A stretch of DNA of 64,000 bases from Hyphomicrobiales bacterium (GCA_021286855.1 JAJTBO010000019.1:1-64000); one strand, 5' to 3'; counted from the stretch's first letter, positions 12,685 through 23,219 are shown. Translations and numbers: made by a program. The notes: generated from the sequence alone by a model not told the origin.

Positions 12685-13767
12685 GTGAGGCCCCTCATGC
12701 TCGGCTCCCCCGGCCCCCTCAACTCCATCCTCGACGTCGAAGGCCTCGCGGTCGGCCATGCCGTCGACCACCGTCTCGCCTCGGGCGTCTCGGTGGTGAT
12801 CCCGGAGAGGCCGGCGGTCGCCTCGGTCCACGTCATGGGCGGCGCCCCCGGCACCCGCGACACCGAACTGCTCGCCCCCGAAGAGACCGTCGAACGCGTC
12901 GACGCGCTGGTGCTCTCCGGCGGCTCCGCCTTCGGCCTCGGCGCGGCTTCCGGCCTGATGGCCTACATGAGCGAACAGGGCCGCGGCTTCCGGGTCGGCG
13001 ACGTCCGCGTGCCGATCGTCCCGGCGGCGATCCTGTTCGATCTGACCAACGGCGGCGACAAGGACTGGGGCCGGTTCCCGCCCTATCGCAATCTCGGTTG
13101 GACGGCGGCGGAAGATTCCGGCCGCACGCCGTTTTCCTGCGGCTCGACCGGCGTCGGCTTCGGCGCGACCACCGCGAACATGCTCGGCGGCCTCGGCACC
13201 GCGTCGCTGGTGCTCCCGTCGGGCCATACGATCGCGGCGATGGTCGCCGTCAACGCGGTCGGCTCGGCGACGATCGGCGACGGCCCCCACTTCTGGGCGG
13301 CCCCGTTCGAGATCGGCGACGAATTCGGCGGCCTCGGCCTGCCCTACCCCTGGCCCGCCGACGCCTGCCTCCCCCGCCTCAAGTCGATCGACCCCAGCGT
13401 GGAGGCGCCGCCGACCACCGGCGGGGCGACCACCCTCGGCATCGTCGCCACCGACGCGGTCCTGACCAAGGCGCAGGCCAAGCGCCTCGCCGTCCAGGCC
13501 CACGACGGCTTCGCCCGCGCCCTCTGGCCGGCCCACACGCCGCTCGACGGCGATCTGATCTTCACGATGGCGACCGGCGAGCGTCCGCTCGAAGACCCGC
13601 TCGCCGACATGGTCGCCCTCGGCATCGCCGCGGTGAACGTCACCGCCCGCGCCATCGCCCGCGGCGTCTACGCGGCGTCGATGCACACCTGGGCGAACCG
13701 ACCGGCCTGGTGCGAACGCTTCGGCGAGCCGGCCGAACCGGTCACTCCGCCGCCCGTCGCGGATTGA
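12685..13767 (+). CDS. P1-family peptidase (DmpA/BapA-like)
   Basis: A 360-residue self-processing Ntn-type hydrolase of the P1 family, which includes DmpA aminopeptidase and BapA beta-peptidases. Seen are SILDVEGLAVGHA near the N-terminus, the LSGGSAFGL and CGSTGVGFGATTA blocks, and GGATTLGIVATDA, where Thr249 or Thr250 should become the nucleophile after autocleavage. It starts at GTG 12685; an ATG four codons later is an alternative. Its last 26 bp overlap the convergent ior gene. The substrate is unknown; short peptides or amides are likely. Confidence 0.85.
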   Translation: MRPLMLGSPGPLNSILDVEGLAVGHAVDHRLASGVSVVIPERPAVASVHVMGGAPGTRDTELLAPEETVERVDALVLSGGSAFGLGAASGLMAYMSEQGRGFRVGDVRVPIVPAAILFDLTNGGDKDWGRFPPYRNLGWTAAEDSGRTPFSCGSTGVGFGATTANMLGGLGTASLVLPSGHTIAAMVAVNAVGSATIGDGPHFWAAPFEIGDEFGGLGLPYPWPADACLPRLKSIDPSVEAPPTTGGATTLGIVATDAVLTKAQAKRLAVQAHDGFARALWPAHTPLDGDLIFTMATGERPLEDPLADMVALGIAAVNVTARAIARGVYAASMHTWANRPAWCERFGEPAEPVTPPPVAD

Positions 13768-16700
13768 CCTCGCCGATGTCGAGCCGCGCCAACAACGCCT
13801 CTCGCGTCGCCCGCGCCGCCGCCATCCCCGCCGCCTTGACCGGCCCGTAGCCGCGCGCCTCGCGCGGCCAGCCGGCGAAGGCGCCGAGCGCCGTGACGTC
13901 GCCCCGCCCCTCGGCGAGCCGATCGGCGATCAGCCTCAAATCGGCGCGGTAGAGATCGCGAACAGCCCGCTCTTCGCGTCGCTCGGCGGTCCGTCCGAAG
14001 AGATCGAGCCACGATCCGCGAAGCCCGCGCAGCCTCGCCATCGCGCCGAGAACCGGACGGATCCAGGGACCGAAGGAGAGCTTCTGCGGCCGCCCCGTCG
14101 CCGGATCGATCCGGGCGAGAAAGGGCGGCGCCAGCACGGTGCGGATCTCGCGCACGTCCTCGAAGGTCTCGGCGAGCCGCGCCGCGAAGGCCGGATCGGC
14201 GTGGAGCCGCGCCACCTCCCACTCGTCCTTGATCGCGGTGAGACGGAAGAGTTGCTCCGCGGCGATCCGCGTCACCGTCTCGCCGCCGGTCACCGCCGTC
14301 TCGCGCGTCCGCAGAGCCGAGATCGCCGCGCGATAGTCGGCCGCGACGCGGGCGCCGCCCCAGGCGACGAGTTCGCCCGCGAGCCGTTCGATCCGTTCGC
14401 CGAGCGGCGCCGCCGCGACGTCGATCGACGGCCGCGGCGCGACGAAATCGCCGACCCGCTCCGGCGCGGCGACGAGAGCCCGCCCGAGCGCCAGCGCGGC
14501 GAGGTTGGTCTCCACCGCCGCGCCGTTGAGCCGCACCGCCGCCTCCAGCGCGGGAAGCGAAATCGGCAGACGTCCTGCCTGCAGCGCCGCGCCGATCAGG
14601 ATCAGATTGACCGCCAGCGTGTCGCCGAACAGCCGCTCGGCCGCTTCGCCGGCCGGGAACCGCTCGAACCGAGCCGAAGCCTCCGTAAGCACGCTCGAAA
14701 GCCCGTCGGCGGTGAACGATTGCGTCTGCCGCAACACGAACTCCGCCGTCGTCTGAAGCCGCGCGTCGGCGAAGACCGAGGTCTTCGTCGGCGAGGCGTA
14801 GGCCAGCGTCTCCGCGCCGGCCGCCACCAACATGTCCGAAGCGATCAACACGTCGAGCCCGGCGGTCGGCACGCGCGGTCCCTCGATCGGCCGACCGAAG
14901 ACGGAGAAACGGACGTGGCTCGTCACCGGCCCGCCCTTCTGGGCGAGCCCGGTCATGTCGAGCGTGGTGACGTCGATGCCGTCGACATGCGCCGCCATGG
15001 CGAGCACCGCCGCCGCCGTCGTCACCCCCATGCCGCCGATGCCGGCGATCATCAGATCGAGACCGCGCTCGACCGAAGCGCGCGCCGGCGTCGGCAGCCC
15101 CGCGACCAGCGCCGCCGGATCGATCCGCCGCCCTTCTCTTTTCAGCCGCCCGCCGATAACCTCGACGAAGGACGGGCAGAAGCCGGTCGCGCAGGAGAAG
15201 TCCTTGTTGCAGGTCGCCTGATCGATCCGCCGCTTGCGCCCGAACTCGGTCGCGATCGGCTCGACCGCGATGCAGTTCGACTGTTTCGAACAGTCGCCGC
15301 AGTCCTCGCAGACGCGTTCGTTGACGAAGATCCGCTTGGCCGGGTCGACCATCGCGCCGCGCTTGCGCCGCCGCCGCTTCTCCGCCGCACAGGTCTGGTC
15401 ATAGACGAGAACGGTGACGCCCGGCGTCGCCGCCAGTTCCTTCTCGACGAGAAGCAGATCGCGGCGCGGTCGGACCTCGACGCCTCCAGCCAGCTCCGGC
15501 GAGCCGACGTGGCGCTCCCAGTCGTCGGCGACCACGACGATCTTGGCGACGCCCTCCGCCTCCAGCGACCGGGTCAACCGCCCCACGCTGAGCGCGCCGC
15601 CGTCGACCTTCTGCCCGCCGGTCATCGCGACCGCGTCGTTGAAGAGGATCTTGTAGGTGATGTTCACGCCCGCGACGACCGACTGCCGGATCGCCAGCGC
15701 GCCGGAATGGAACCAGGTGCCGTCGCCGAGATTGGCGAAGACGTGGCCGTCGCGCGAGAACGCCGCCTGACCGACCCAGGGCACGCCCTCGCCGCCCATC
15801 GCGGTGAGGCCGTCGGTGGTGCGCTCGGCGAGCTCCGTCATGGCGTGACAGCCGATGCCGGCCATCGACCGCGCCCCCTCCGGCGTCTTGGTCGAGGTGT
15901 TGTGCGGACAGCCAGCGCAGAAATAGGGCGACCGCCGCGCGTCGGCGCCGTGCCCCGCCGCCCACATCGCCTGCGCCACCAGCGCCTCCGCCGCGCCCCG
16001 CGCCCGCTCGTCGTCGCCGAGGCCGGGGACCACCGCCATCACCGCCGGCACGAGGTCGGCGCTCGCCAGTTCGCGCACGCTCGAAAGGAACGGCTCGCCG
16101 CTCGGCGAGGTCTTCCCCCAGATCGCCGGGCGCTGATGCTCCGGCCAGGGATAGGCCAGCTCCTTGATCTGCGCCTCGATCAGCGGCCGCTTGTGCTCGA
16201 CCACGACGAGACGTTCGAGACCACGCGCGAATGAAGAAATCGCAATGGGTTCGAGCGGCCAGCTCATCCCGACTTTGAAGATGGCGACGCCCAGCACCCG
16301 AGCTCGCGCCTCGTCGAGGCCGACGAGATCGAAGGCTTGCCGGAGATCGCGATAGGCCTTGCCCGCCGCCACGAAGCCGATCCGCGGCCGCGTCGCTCCG
16401 AAGGCGGGACCGTCGAGCTCGTTCGCTCGCGCGAAGGCCCGCGCCGCCGGCAGGCGAATCTCGCGCACCGACACTTCGTTGTCGAGCCGGTGCCGGAGCA
16501 GCATCGGACGATCGACGTCGGCCCGCGCCCGCGGGTCGAATTCGGCCCGCGGCCGCCGAAAGACGTGGCGGGCGAGCGACACGTCGACCACGCCGGAGGA
16601 ATCCATCGTATCGGCGAGCGCGATCATCCCGACCCAGAGGCCGGAGAAGCGCGACATCTCGAGCCCGAGGAGGCCGAAGTCGACCACGTCCTGCAGATCG

Positions 16701-17245
16701 GCCGGCTCCAGCACCGGGATCTCGCAGTCGGCGAACTGGAATTGCGACTGGCAGGCGACCGTCGAGGACTTGGCCAGATGATCGTCGCCGGCGATCGCCA
16801 ACACCCCGCCGTGGCGCGACGTGCCCGAGGCGTTGGCGTGTTTGAACACGTCGGTGGAACGGTCGACGCCCGGCGCCTTGCCGTACCAGAGCCCGAAGAC
16901 GCCATCGAAGTCGGAGCCGGATCCGGAGGAGACCGTTTTCTGCGACCCCCACACCGCCGTCGCGGCGAGTTCCTCGTTGACGCCGGGCGTGAAACGGACG
17001 TCGTGCGCGGCGAGCTCCCCGGCCGCTGCGAGGAGCTGCTGGTCGTAGCCGGCGAGCGGCGAGCCGCGGTAACCGGAGATGAAACCGCCGGTCCTCAGAC
17101 CGGCCGCCCGATCGAGCCGCACGCGATCCATCGGCAGACGGACCAACGCCTGAATGCCGGTCAGATAGACGCGGCCCTGGTCGAGCACATACTTGTCGGA
17201 AAGGCGGACCGGCCGCACCCCGGCCGGCAGGGCGACATCGTTCAT
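13742..17245 (-). CDS. Indolepyruvate ferredoxin oxidoreductase, fused subunits
   Basis: An 1167-residue fused enzyme that decarboxylates aryl-pyruvates such as indolepyruvate with CoA and ferredoxin, giving arylacetyl-CoA. From the N-terminus: a pyruvate-binding region (GGFISGYRGSPLAGYD), the TPP half with CPHNTSTKTPEG and LGDGTWFHSGALA, a Cys-rich iron-sulfur stretch (CEDCGDCSKQSNC, then CNKDFSCATGFCPS), and a C-terminal IorB-like domain beginning MIAGIGGMGV. AGGAGAA precedes the ATG. It is divergent from an Lrp regulator, which probably controls it, suggesting a role in aromatic amino acid breakdown. Confidence 0.93.
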   Translation of the reverse strand: MNDVALPAGVRPVRLSDKYVLDQGRVYLTGIQALVRLPMDRVRLDRAAGLRTGGFISGYRGSPLAGYDQQLLAAAGELAAHDVRFTPGVNEELAATAVWGSQKTVSSGSGSDFDGVFGLWYGKAPGVDRSTDVFKHANASGTSRHGGVLAIAGDDHLAKSSTVACQSQFQFADCEIPVLEPADLQDVVDFGLLGLEMSRFSGLWVGMIALADTMDSSGVVDVSLARHVFRRPRAEFDPRARADVDRPMLLRHRLDNEVSVREIRLPAARAFARANELDGPAFGATRPRIGFVAAGKAYRDLRQAFDLVGLDEARARVLGVAIFKVGMSWPLEPIAISSFARGLERLVVVEHKRPLIEAQIKELAYPWPEHQRPAIWGKTSPSGEPFLSSVRELASADLVPAVMAVVPGLGDDERARGAAEALVAQAMWAAGHGADARRSPYFCAGCPHNTSTKTPEGARSMAGIGCHAMTELAERTTDGLTAMGGEGVPWVGQAAFSRDGHVFANLGDGTWFHSGALAIRQSVVAGVNITYKILFNDAVAMTGGQKVDGGALSVGRLTRSLEAEGVAKIVVVADDWERHVGSPELAGGVEVRPRRDLLLVEKELAATPGVTVLVYDQTCAAEKRRRRKRGAMVDPAKRIFVNERVCEDCGDCSKQSNCIAVEPIATEFGRKRRIDQATCNKDFSCATGFCPSFVEVIGGRLKREGRRIDPAALVAGLPTPARASVERGLDLMIAGIGGMGVTTAAAVLAMAAHVDGIDVTTLDMTGLAQKGGPVTSHVRFSVFGRPIEGPRVPTAGLDVLIASDMLVAAGAETLAYASPTKTSVFADARLQTTAEFVLRQTQSFTADGLSSVLTEASARFERFPAGEAAERLFGDTLAVNLILIGAALQAGRLPISLPALEAAVRLNGAAVETNLAALALGRALVAAPERVGDFVAPRPSIDVAAAPLGERIERLAGELVAWGGARVAADYRAAISALRTRETAVTGGETVTRIAAEQLFRLTAIKDEWEVARLHADPAFAARLAETFEDVREIRTVLAPPFLARIDPATGRPQKLSFGPWIRPVLGAMARLRGLRGSWLDLFGRTAERREERAVRDLYRADLRLIADRLAEGRGDVTALGAFAGWPREARGYGPVKAAGMAAARATREALLARLDIGEVNPRRAAE

Positions 17246-17446
17246 GGGCGTTCTCCTCGCGTCGATGCGCGGCGCCCACCCCTCTCACGGCGTCTCATGC
17301 GCCGCGTTTTTCGAGGAGAGACGGGTTTCGCCGCCGTCGACCAGACTTTCGTCGAGGAACCAGAATACACCTTCTCAACGACGAAATTCCTGCTAACTTC
17401 CCATACGAAAGTAGGTTTCTGACCAGTTTGTTTCCGGTGGGCCGCA

Positions 17447-17926
17447 ATGGCGGAAAAGATTCTCCTCGACGTTCACGACGTCCGCATCCTGCGGATTCTC
17501 CAGCGCGACGCTTCTCTGGCGATCGCCGACGTCGCCAAGGAAGCCGGCATGAGCCAGACCCCGTGCTGGCGGCGCATCAAGCGCATGAAGGACACCGGCA
17601 TCATCCGACAGATCGCCGCCCTCGTCGACCGGGAAGCCGTCGGCCTCGAATTCGTCGTCTACGCCTTCGTCAAACTGGCCGTGCCGTCGCTCGACAACAT
17701 GACGGAATTCGACCGCATGGTCCGGCTGTGGCCGGAGGTGATCACCTGCGAGCGCATCACCGGCGCGGTCGACTACATGATCAAGGTGGTCGCCGAGGAC
17801 ATGAAGTCCTACGACGGCTTCCTGCGCACCAAGCTGCTCGACAACACGCTGGTCTCCGACGTGCAGTCGCACATCGTCGTCGCCACCATCAAGGACACGC
17901 CGGCGCTGCCGCTGCGCGAGACCTGA
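17447..17926 (+). CDS. Lrp/AsnC-family regulator
   Basis: A 159-residue transcription factor. The N-terminal helix-turn-helix covers about residues 10-55 (DVHDVRILRILQRDA, then VAKEAGMSQTPCWRRIKRM), and the C-terminal half is the RAM/Lrp ligand domain with CERITGAVDYMIKVV. It is divergent from the indolepyruvate oxidoreductase with a 201-bp shared upstream region, so it most likely senses an amino acid and regulates that gene and itself. Confidence 0.92.
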   Translation: MAEKILLDVHDVRILRILQRDASLAIADVAKEAGMSQTPCWRRIKRMKDTGIIRQIAALVDREAVGLEFVVYAFVKLAVPSLDNMTEFDRMVRLWPEVITCERITGAVDYMIKVVAEDMKSYDGFLRTKLLDNTLVSDVQSHIVVATIKDTPALPLRET

Positions 17927-17930
17927 TCGC

Positions 17931-18311
17931 TCACCGGTCCTGCGGCGTCGACGAGCGGCGGATCCGATCGATCTCGCGCAGGGTTTCGCGCAACCGCGCC
18001 TCTTCGTCCGCCTCGTCGGCGGCGCGGCCGGATTCGCGGATCGGCCCGTCGCCTTCGCCCGTCGCCGGTTCGGAGGTCTCGCTGCGTCCGACCCCCAACA
18101 GGCCGAGCACGATCAGCACCCCGCCGAACACATAGGCCATCGGCCCGATCGTCACGCCGGTGAGGAGGCCGCGCTCGGCCGCCTGCGTCGCCACGACGAT
18201 CGCGAAGCCGAGGAAGGCGAACAACATCGGCATGGCCCGGCTCGACGCCGAGACCCGCCGTCGCTCCACCGGTTTCGTCCCACGCTGCGCCCAGTCGCTC
18301 TCGCGCTTCAT
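17931..18311 (-). CDS. Hypothetical two-helix membrane protein
   Basis: A 126-residue protein I do not recognise. A basic N-terminus is followed by two hydrophobic segments (about 27-45 and 53-73) and an acidic, charged C-terminal tail (about 78-126), probably cytoplasmic. Its start overlaps the stop of the upstream oxidoreductase by 4 nt (ATGA), so the two are translationally coupled. It is convergent with the Lrp gene, 4 bp apart. Confidence 0.65.
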   Translation of the reverse strand: MKRESDWAQRGTKPVERRRVSASSRAMPMLFAFLGFAIVVATQAAERGLLTGVTIGPMAYVFGGVLIVLGLLGVGRSETSEPATGEGDGPIRESGRAADEADEEARLRETLREIDRIRRSSTPQDR

Positions 18312-19558
18312 CGCCCGCCCCCGAACCGCTCCGCTCGAAACGGCGTCAGATCGACGAGCGTAGGCTCGCCGCAGATCGCCTCGGCGATCAGCCGGCCCGA
18401 GATCGGCCCGAGCGTGAAGCCGAGATAGCCGTGCCCGAAGTCGAGCCAGAGATCAGGCACCCCCGGCGCGGGTCCCAACACCGGCAGTCCGTCCGCCGTC
18501 GCCGGCCGCGAGCCGAGCCACGGCTCCGCTTCGACCGGCGCGCCGAGCGGGAAGATCTCGCGCGCCATCGGCTCGATCTGGGCGAGCTGGCGCGGCGTCG
18601 CCGGCGCGTCGCGATCGGCGAATTCGATGCCGGTGGTAAGCCGAAGGCCGCGCTCCATCGGATTGAGGCAGTAGCCGGCCTCGACGTCGACGATCGGCCG
18701 GCCGAGCCGCGCGCCACGCTCCGTCCCATAGTGGCGGTGATAGCCGCGCTCCGCCGCCACCGGCAGATCGATGCCGAACCGCGCCACGAAATCGACCGAC
18801 CACGGCCCGAGCGCCACCACCGCGACCGGCGCGCTCGCCTCGCCCTCGTCGCCGACGACCGTCCACCGGCCGTCCTCCCGCTTCAGCGTCCGCGCATCGC
18901 CTCTGAGAACCTTGCCCCCGAGCGCCTCGAACCGCCGGCCGTAGGCCTTGGAGACGCGCTCCGGCCAGGTCACCGTCTGCGTCTCCGGCCAGAACACCCC
19001 GGCATGAAAGCCGGGCTTCAGATCCGGCTCCATCGCGCGCACCTCGTCGGGCGCGAGCGGCCGATGTTCGATGCCGTAGCGCATCGCCATGTCGTGCAGC
19101 AGCGCGTCGGCGGCGAGCCCGCGCGACGTGCGATAGAGCCTGAGCCAACCGGTGTCGCGGAAGGCGTCGAGAACCTCGGCCGCCTGGGCGAGGCGGCGAT
19201 GCTCGGGAATGGCGAACCGACCGAGCGTGTCGATCGAGCGGGCGTGCGCCTCGAGCCCGGTCCGGCCGGTCGCCTCGAACAGGCGCCACAGGAACGGCGC
19301 GATCCGGGGCAGGAAGGTCGGATGGTAGTTCGCCTCCGGCGCGCGATTGAAGGCGTAGCGGACGAGACGCGCGAAGTCGCGCGGGATCGCCATCGGCAGC
19401 AGCCCCTCGCGCTCGACGATGCCGGCGTTGCCGTAGCTCGTCTCCTCGCCGACGCCGCGCCGATCGATCAGCGCCACCTTCCGGCCGCGCTCCTGCAGTT
19501 GCAACGCCGCCGAGACGCCGACCATACCGGCGCCGAGCACGATCACGTCGAAGTTCAT
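18308..19558 (-). CDS. DadA-type FAD-dependent amino acid dehydrogenase
   Basis: A 416-residue FAD oxidoreductase resembling the small subunit of D-amino acid dehydrogenase, which oxidises D-amino acids at the inner membrane and passes electrons to quinone. The dinucleotide fold is VIVLGAGMVGVSAAL (5-19), followed by SYGNAGIVE. ERGYHRHY and the C-terminal LDFGHGYLGFTLGP are typical. Met at 19558 begins directly before the FAD motif; the longer upstream frame is not supported. It is divergent from purB. The exact substrate is open; no alanine racemase is nearby. Confidence 0.85.
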   Translation of the reverse strand: MNFDVIVLGAGMVGVSAALQLQERGRKVALIDRRGVGEETSYGNAGIVEREGLLPMAIPRDFARLVRYAFNRAPEANYHPTFLPRIAPFLWRLFEATGRTGLEAHARSIDTLGRFAIPEHRRLAQAAEVLDAFRDTGWLRLYRTSRGLAADALLHDMAMRYGIEHRPLAPDEVRAMEPDLKPGFHAGVFWPETQTVTWPERVSKAYGRRFEALGGKVLRGDARTLKREDGRWTVVGDEGEASAPVAVVALGPWSVDFVARFGIDLPVAAERGYHRHYGTERGARLGRPIVDVEAGYCLNPMERGLRLTTGIEFADRDAPATPRQLAQIEPMAREIFPLGAPVEAEPWLGSRPATADGLPVLGPAPGVPDLWLDFGHGYLGFTLGPISGRLIAEAICGEPTLVDLTPFRAERFGGGR

Positions 19559-19718
19559 ATCCGAGGTCACTCCCGTCGCCGCTTCTCCACCGATCCCCGA
19601 CGATTCGTTTGATAGCGCATTTTGCCCCACCGCGTTGAGCCGCGGGGCCGGGTCTGCTAAGTGCGTGCCGAAAATGTCGCGCTCGCCGCGCCGGCCCGCT
19701 CCCCAGAGAGGTAACCCC

Positions 19719-21041
<1,323 letters not shown>

Positions 21042-21066
21042 TCGCGGCGGAAATCCCGGGATGAGA

Positions 21067-21102
21067 AAGAGCCCCGTCGGAGCGATCCGGCGGGGCTCTC
21101 TC
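21067..21102 (+). terminator. Terminator after purB
   Basis: AGAGCCCCG pairs with CGGGGCTCT around a 14-nt loop; the tail TCTCGTCGTCT is only weakly T-rich. Confidence 0.65.
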
Positions 21103-21215
21103 GTCGTCTACCGAGCCCGGAAGGGCGCACGCCCACCGGGGAAAGATCGCGCTTTGTTCTCCTCGATCGAAACGGCTTTATCATCGGCGAAGATCCCATC
21201 GAGGACCCTCGCCTC

Positions 21216-22163
21216 ATGCCCCTGCATCGCGCCGATCTCTACCGCGTCCGTTTCGACAGATACCTGCGCTTCGGCACGCCGATCGACCTGCCCCTCGAGC
21301 GCAAGGACGATCCCACGACCGACCGTTATGTCTGGCGCACCCGCAGCGACGCGAAGGTGCGGCGGTCCCACCGCGCCAACGACGGGCGCATCTTCTCTTG
21401 GGATCATCCGCCGGAGACCGGAAACCCCGGCGAAGAGCCGAACTGCCGCTGCGAGGCGATCCCCTATCGACCGGGCGAAACGGAATTCGCGTACCACACC
21501 TTCACGTCAGGTCTCGCATCGTCCTACAAGCGCTGGGAGGACAGCGATTTCGTCTGGCACTTCTTCACCGGTGGAGGTCGCCCGGTCACGTTGAGTGAAA
21601 TCGGACATCTCCGCGACATCGCAGAAGTCTACGCCTACGAGACGGGTACCGAGGGCGCCTTCCGTCGACTGTCGGATCAGATTGCCGAAAAGGCACGGAA
21701 TTCGTCTTCAGGAGGCGTGCATGTCGATTTCAGCAGGGCCTACGACTTCGGCGACGTGGCGTTCTCCCACGGGTATTCGAGTGTCTACGGAGCTTTCGAT
21801 GGAACGGCCGTACAGCGAGGAGACATGCTCTCGATCGAAGGAGAGTCCGAGTTCCATTTCAGAGACGTCTTCACCGACCCGCTGGATCTGCGACAGTTTT
21901 CTGCTTGGCTCAGGGCGAATCCGTTGTCTTTTTGGCGGCTGGTAGATTTGATACGAGTTGCTTACGCCGTATCGGGAGTGGCGCCACTACCCCCTGGTTT
22001 TTCCGAGAAGGTCGATGTCGAGGACGTATCCAGCATCTTCCGCTTCATTTCCGAAGTCGGCGGCACGCGCTATGAAATCGTCGAAGACTGGACAGCCTCG
22101 TTTCGAGCCGATGTTTTTAGAGATCCAGGATCGAGCGTTTACAAGTCGGGAAGCTTTAGATGA
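21216..22163 (+). CDS. MuF-domain protein with C-terminal effector-like region
   Basis: A 315-residue protein in two parts. Residues 39-84 match the C-terminal core of phage Mu F/SPP1 gp7 minor head proteins: YVWRTRSD, SHRANDGRIFSW, and PGEEPNCRCEAIPY. The rest (about 95-315) is an unassigned region: DFVWHFFTGGGRPVTLSEIGHL (111-132, hydrophobic start), YDFGDVAFSHG (176-186), and FRDVFTDPLDL (215-225). MuF domains fused to variable C-termini form phage-borne polymorphic toxins, so this is a toxin candidate. No other phage gene is nearby and the N-terminal part of MuF is missing. The next gene overlaps by 4 nt. Codons are less GC-biased than in neighbours, suggesting transfer. No RBS stands out. 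Confidence 0.72.
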   Translation: MPLHRADLYRVRFDRYLRFGTPIDLPLERKDDPTTDRYVWRTRSDAKVRRSHRANDGRIFSWDHPPETGNPGEEPNCRCEAIPYRPGETEFAYHTFTSGLASSYKRWEDSDFVWHFFTGGGRPVTLSEIGHLRDIAEVYAYETGTEGAFRRLSDQIAEKARNSSSGGVHVDFSRAYDFGDVAFSHGYSSVYGAFDGTAVQRGDMLSIEGESEFHFRDVFTDPLDLRQFSAWLRANPLSFWRLVDLIRVAYAVSGVAPLPPGFSEKVDVEDVSSIFRFISEVGGTRYEIVEDWTASFRADVFRDPGSSVYKSGSFR

Positions 22164-22663
22164 AATCGGCCACCCCGTCCTATCATGAACCAAAATGGAT
22201 ACGTAAAACTCGGATTTCGCTCGGGTTCTTCGTGGCTCTCTGCGTCATATATACAACGATAATCGTTCTCATCCCGTTTGATCACTATTATATGTTTCCC
22301 AAAGGAGCGGTCCTCGTTCGTGTCTTCGATTGGGAGAAATGGTCTCGCATCGACCTGCTTCGGTCCTGGGACGGCGAACTCTTGGTCCGCGATGTCTATG
22401 ACGTTTGTTTCGATCGAAAAGCCATAGAAGGAACCACCGTGAGGTCGGGCAGCTTCGTCTGGCTGGGCGGAGACGCACCACCGACCCGGGGCGACGACAA
22501 AGCTTATGAGGACGTGATGCGCGAGAGCGGATTGAACGGGGACGATGGGAGATGCATGGGATACTTCGGAAGTTACCTCGGCGCGGAACTTCTCTTGAGA
22601 TACCCCGAATTCGATTGGCAGCGGGCGAAGCTCGACCAGAAGCCTCGTTCAGGCGCCCGGTGA
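22160..22663 (+). CDS. Membrane-anchored protein, candidate immunity protein 1
   Basis: A 167-residue protein with one N-terminal hydrophobic helix (about residues 19-39) and a soluble remainder that is probably periplasmic. It overlaps the MuF-toxin candidate by ATGA, the arrangement expected of a toxin and immunity pair. It is clearly paralogous to the next gene: shared blocks are KGAVLVRVFDW, LLVRDV, CFDRKAIEGT, and GSFVW. Its 5' half (22160-22320) is strikingly AT-rich for this genome. I do not recognise the family; an immunity role is inference from position and architecture. Confidence 0.7.
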   Translation: MKSATPSYHEPKWIRKTRISLGFFVALCVIYTTIIVLIPFDHYYMFPKGAVLVRVFDWEKWSRIDLLRSWDGELLVRDVYDVCFDRKAIEGTTVRSGSFVWLGGDAPPTRGDDKAYEDVMRESGLNGDDGRCMGYFGSYLGAELLLRYPEFDWQRAKLDQKPRSGAR

Positions 22664-22682
22664 GAAACCGAGGTCACCGGCC

Positions 22683-23219
22683 ATGCTGAAGACCCTGAGC
22701 ACGATGATCCTGCGCGGCTTGCGCTGGCTCGGGTTCGGGCTCCTCGGCCTTGTCCTCCTCGTCGTCGCGGTCCTGATGCTCAACTGGACCGTCGTTCTCC
22801 TGACCTTTGCGACCATGACCGTCGAACTGCCGAACGGCGCGGTCGTCGCCCGCGCCTTCGACTGGAACCTCCATCCCCGCGCCGATCTCTACGCCTCCCG
22901 CGACGGCCCCCTGCTCGTCCGTGACATCGACATGATCTGCTGGGACGAGACGACGATCGAAGGCTCCTCCGACTCGATCAGACGCCCCGATTGGACCGCC
23001 TATGGCGCCGGATCCTTTATTTGGACCAAGGGCGAAGAAAAAGTCCTGACCTCGGAGAGCCCGGAATACCTGCCGCGAGCGCGGAACTCGAGTCTGATGC
23101 GGAATTCACCGGGTGGCTCAGGTCTGTCCGGTGGCTACGTCGGCGGAGACCTGATCCTCCGTCATCCCGAGCGGGTTTCGCAGCCGTCGGCGAAAACCGT
23201 CCCGCCGCTCGATCGCTGA
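22683..23219 (+). CDS. Membrane-anchored protein, candidate immunity protein 2
   Basis: A 178-residue paralogue of the preceding protein. A long hydrophobic segment covers about residues 14-46, then come NGAVVARAFDW, LLVRDIDMICWDETTIEGSS, GAGSFIW, and GGYVGGDLILRHPE, each matching blocks in candidate 1. It starts 19 bp after candidate 1 on the same strand. Its codons are more like the host genome than those of candidate 1, so the copies differ in age or source. It is convergent with the aldolase gene. Confidence 0.7.
   Translation: MLKTLSTMILRGLRWLGFGLLGLVLLVVAVLMLNWTVVLLTFATMTVELPNGAVVARAFDWNLHPRADLYASRDGPLLVRDIDMICWDETTIEGSSDSIRRPDWTAYGAGSFIWTKGEEKVLTSESPEYLPRARNSSLMRNSPGGSGLSGGYVGGDLILRHPERVSQPSAKTVPPLDR

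Noticed and set aside
13742..13767. Frameshift at the overlap of the P1 peptidase and the indolepyruvate oxidoreductase
   Set aside because: Both proteins end at normal family lengths; the 26-bp convergent overlap is simply shared coding sequence.
21216..22163. Prophage
   Set aside because: Only a MuF-type domain is present; no terminase, portal, capsid, tail, lysis or integrase genes lie around it.
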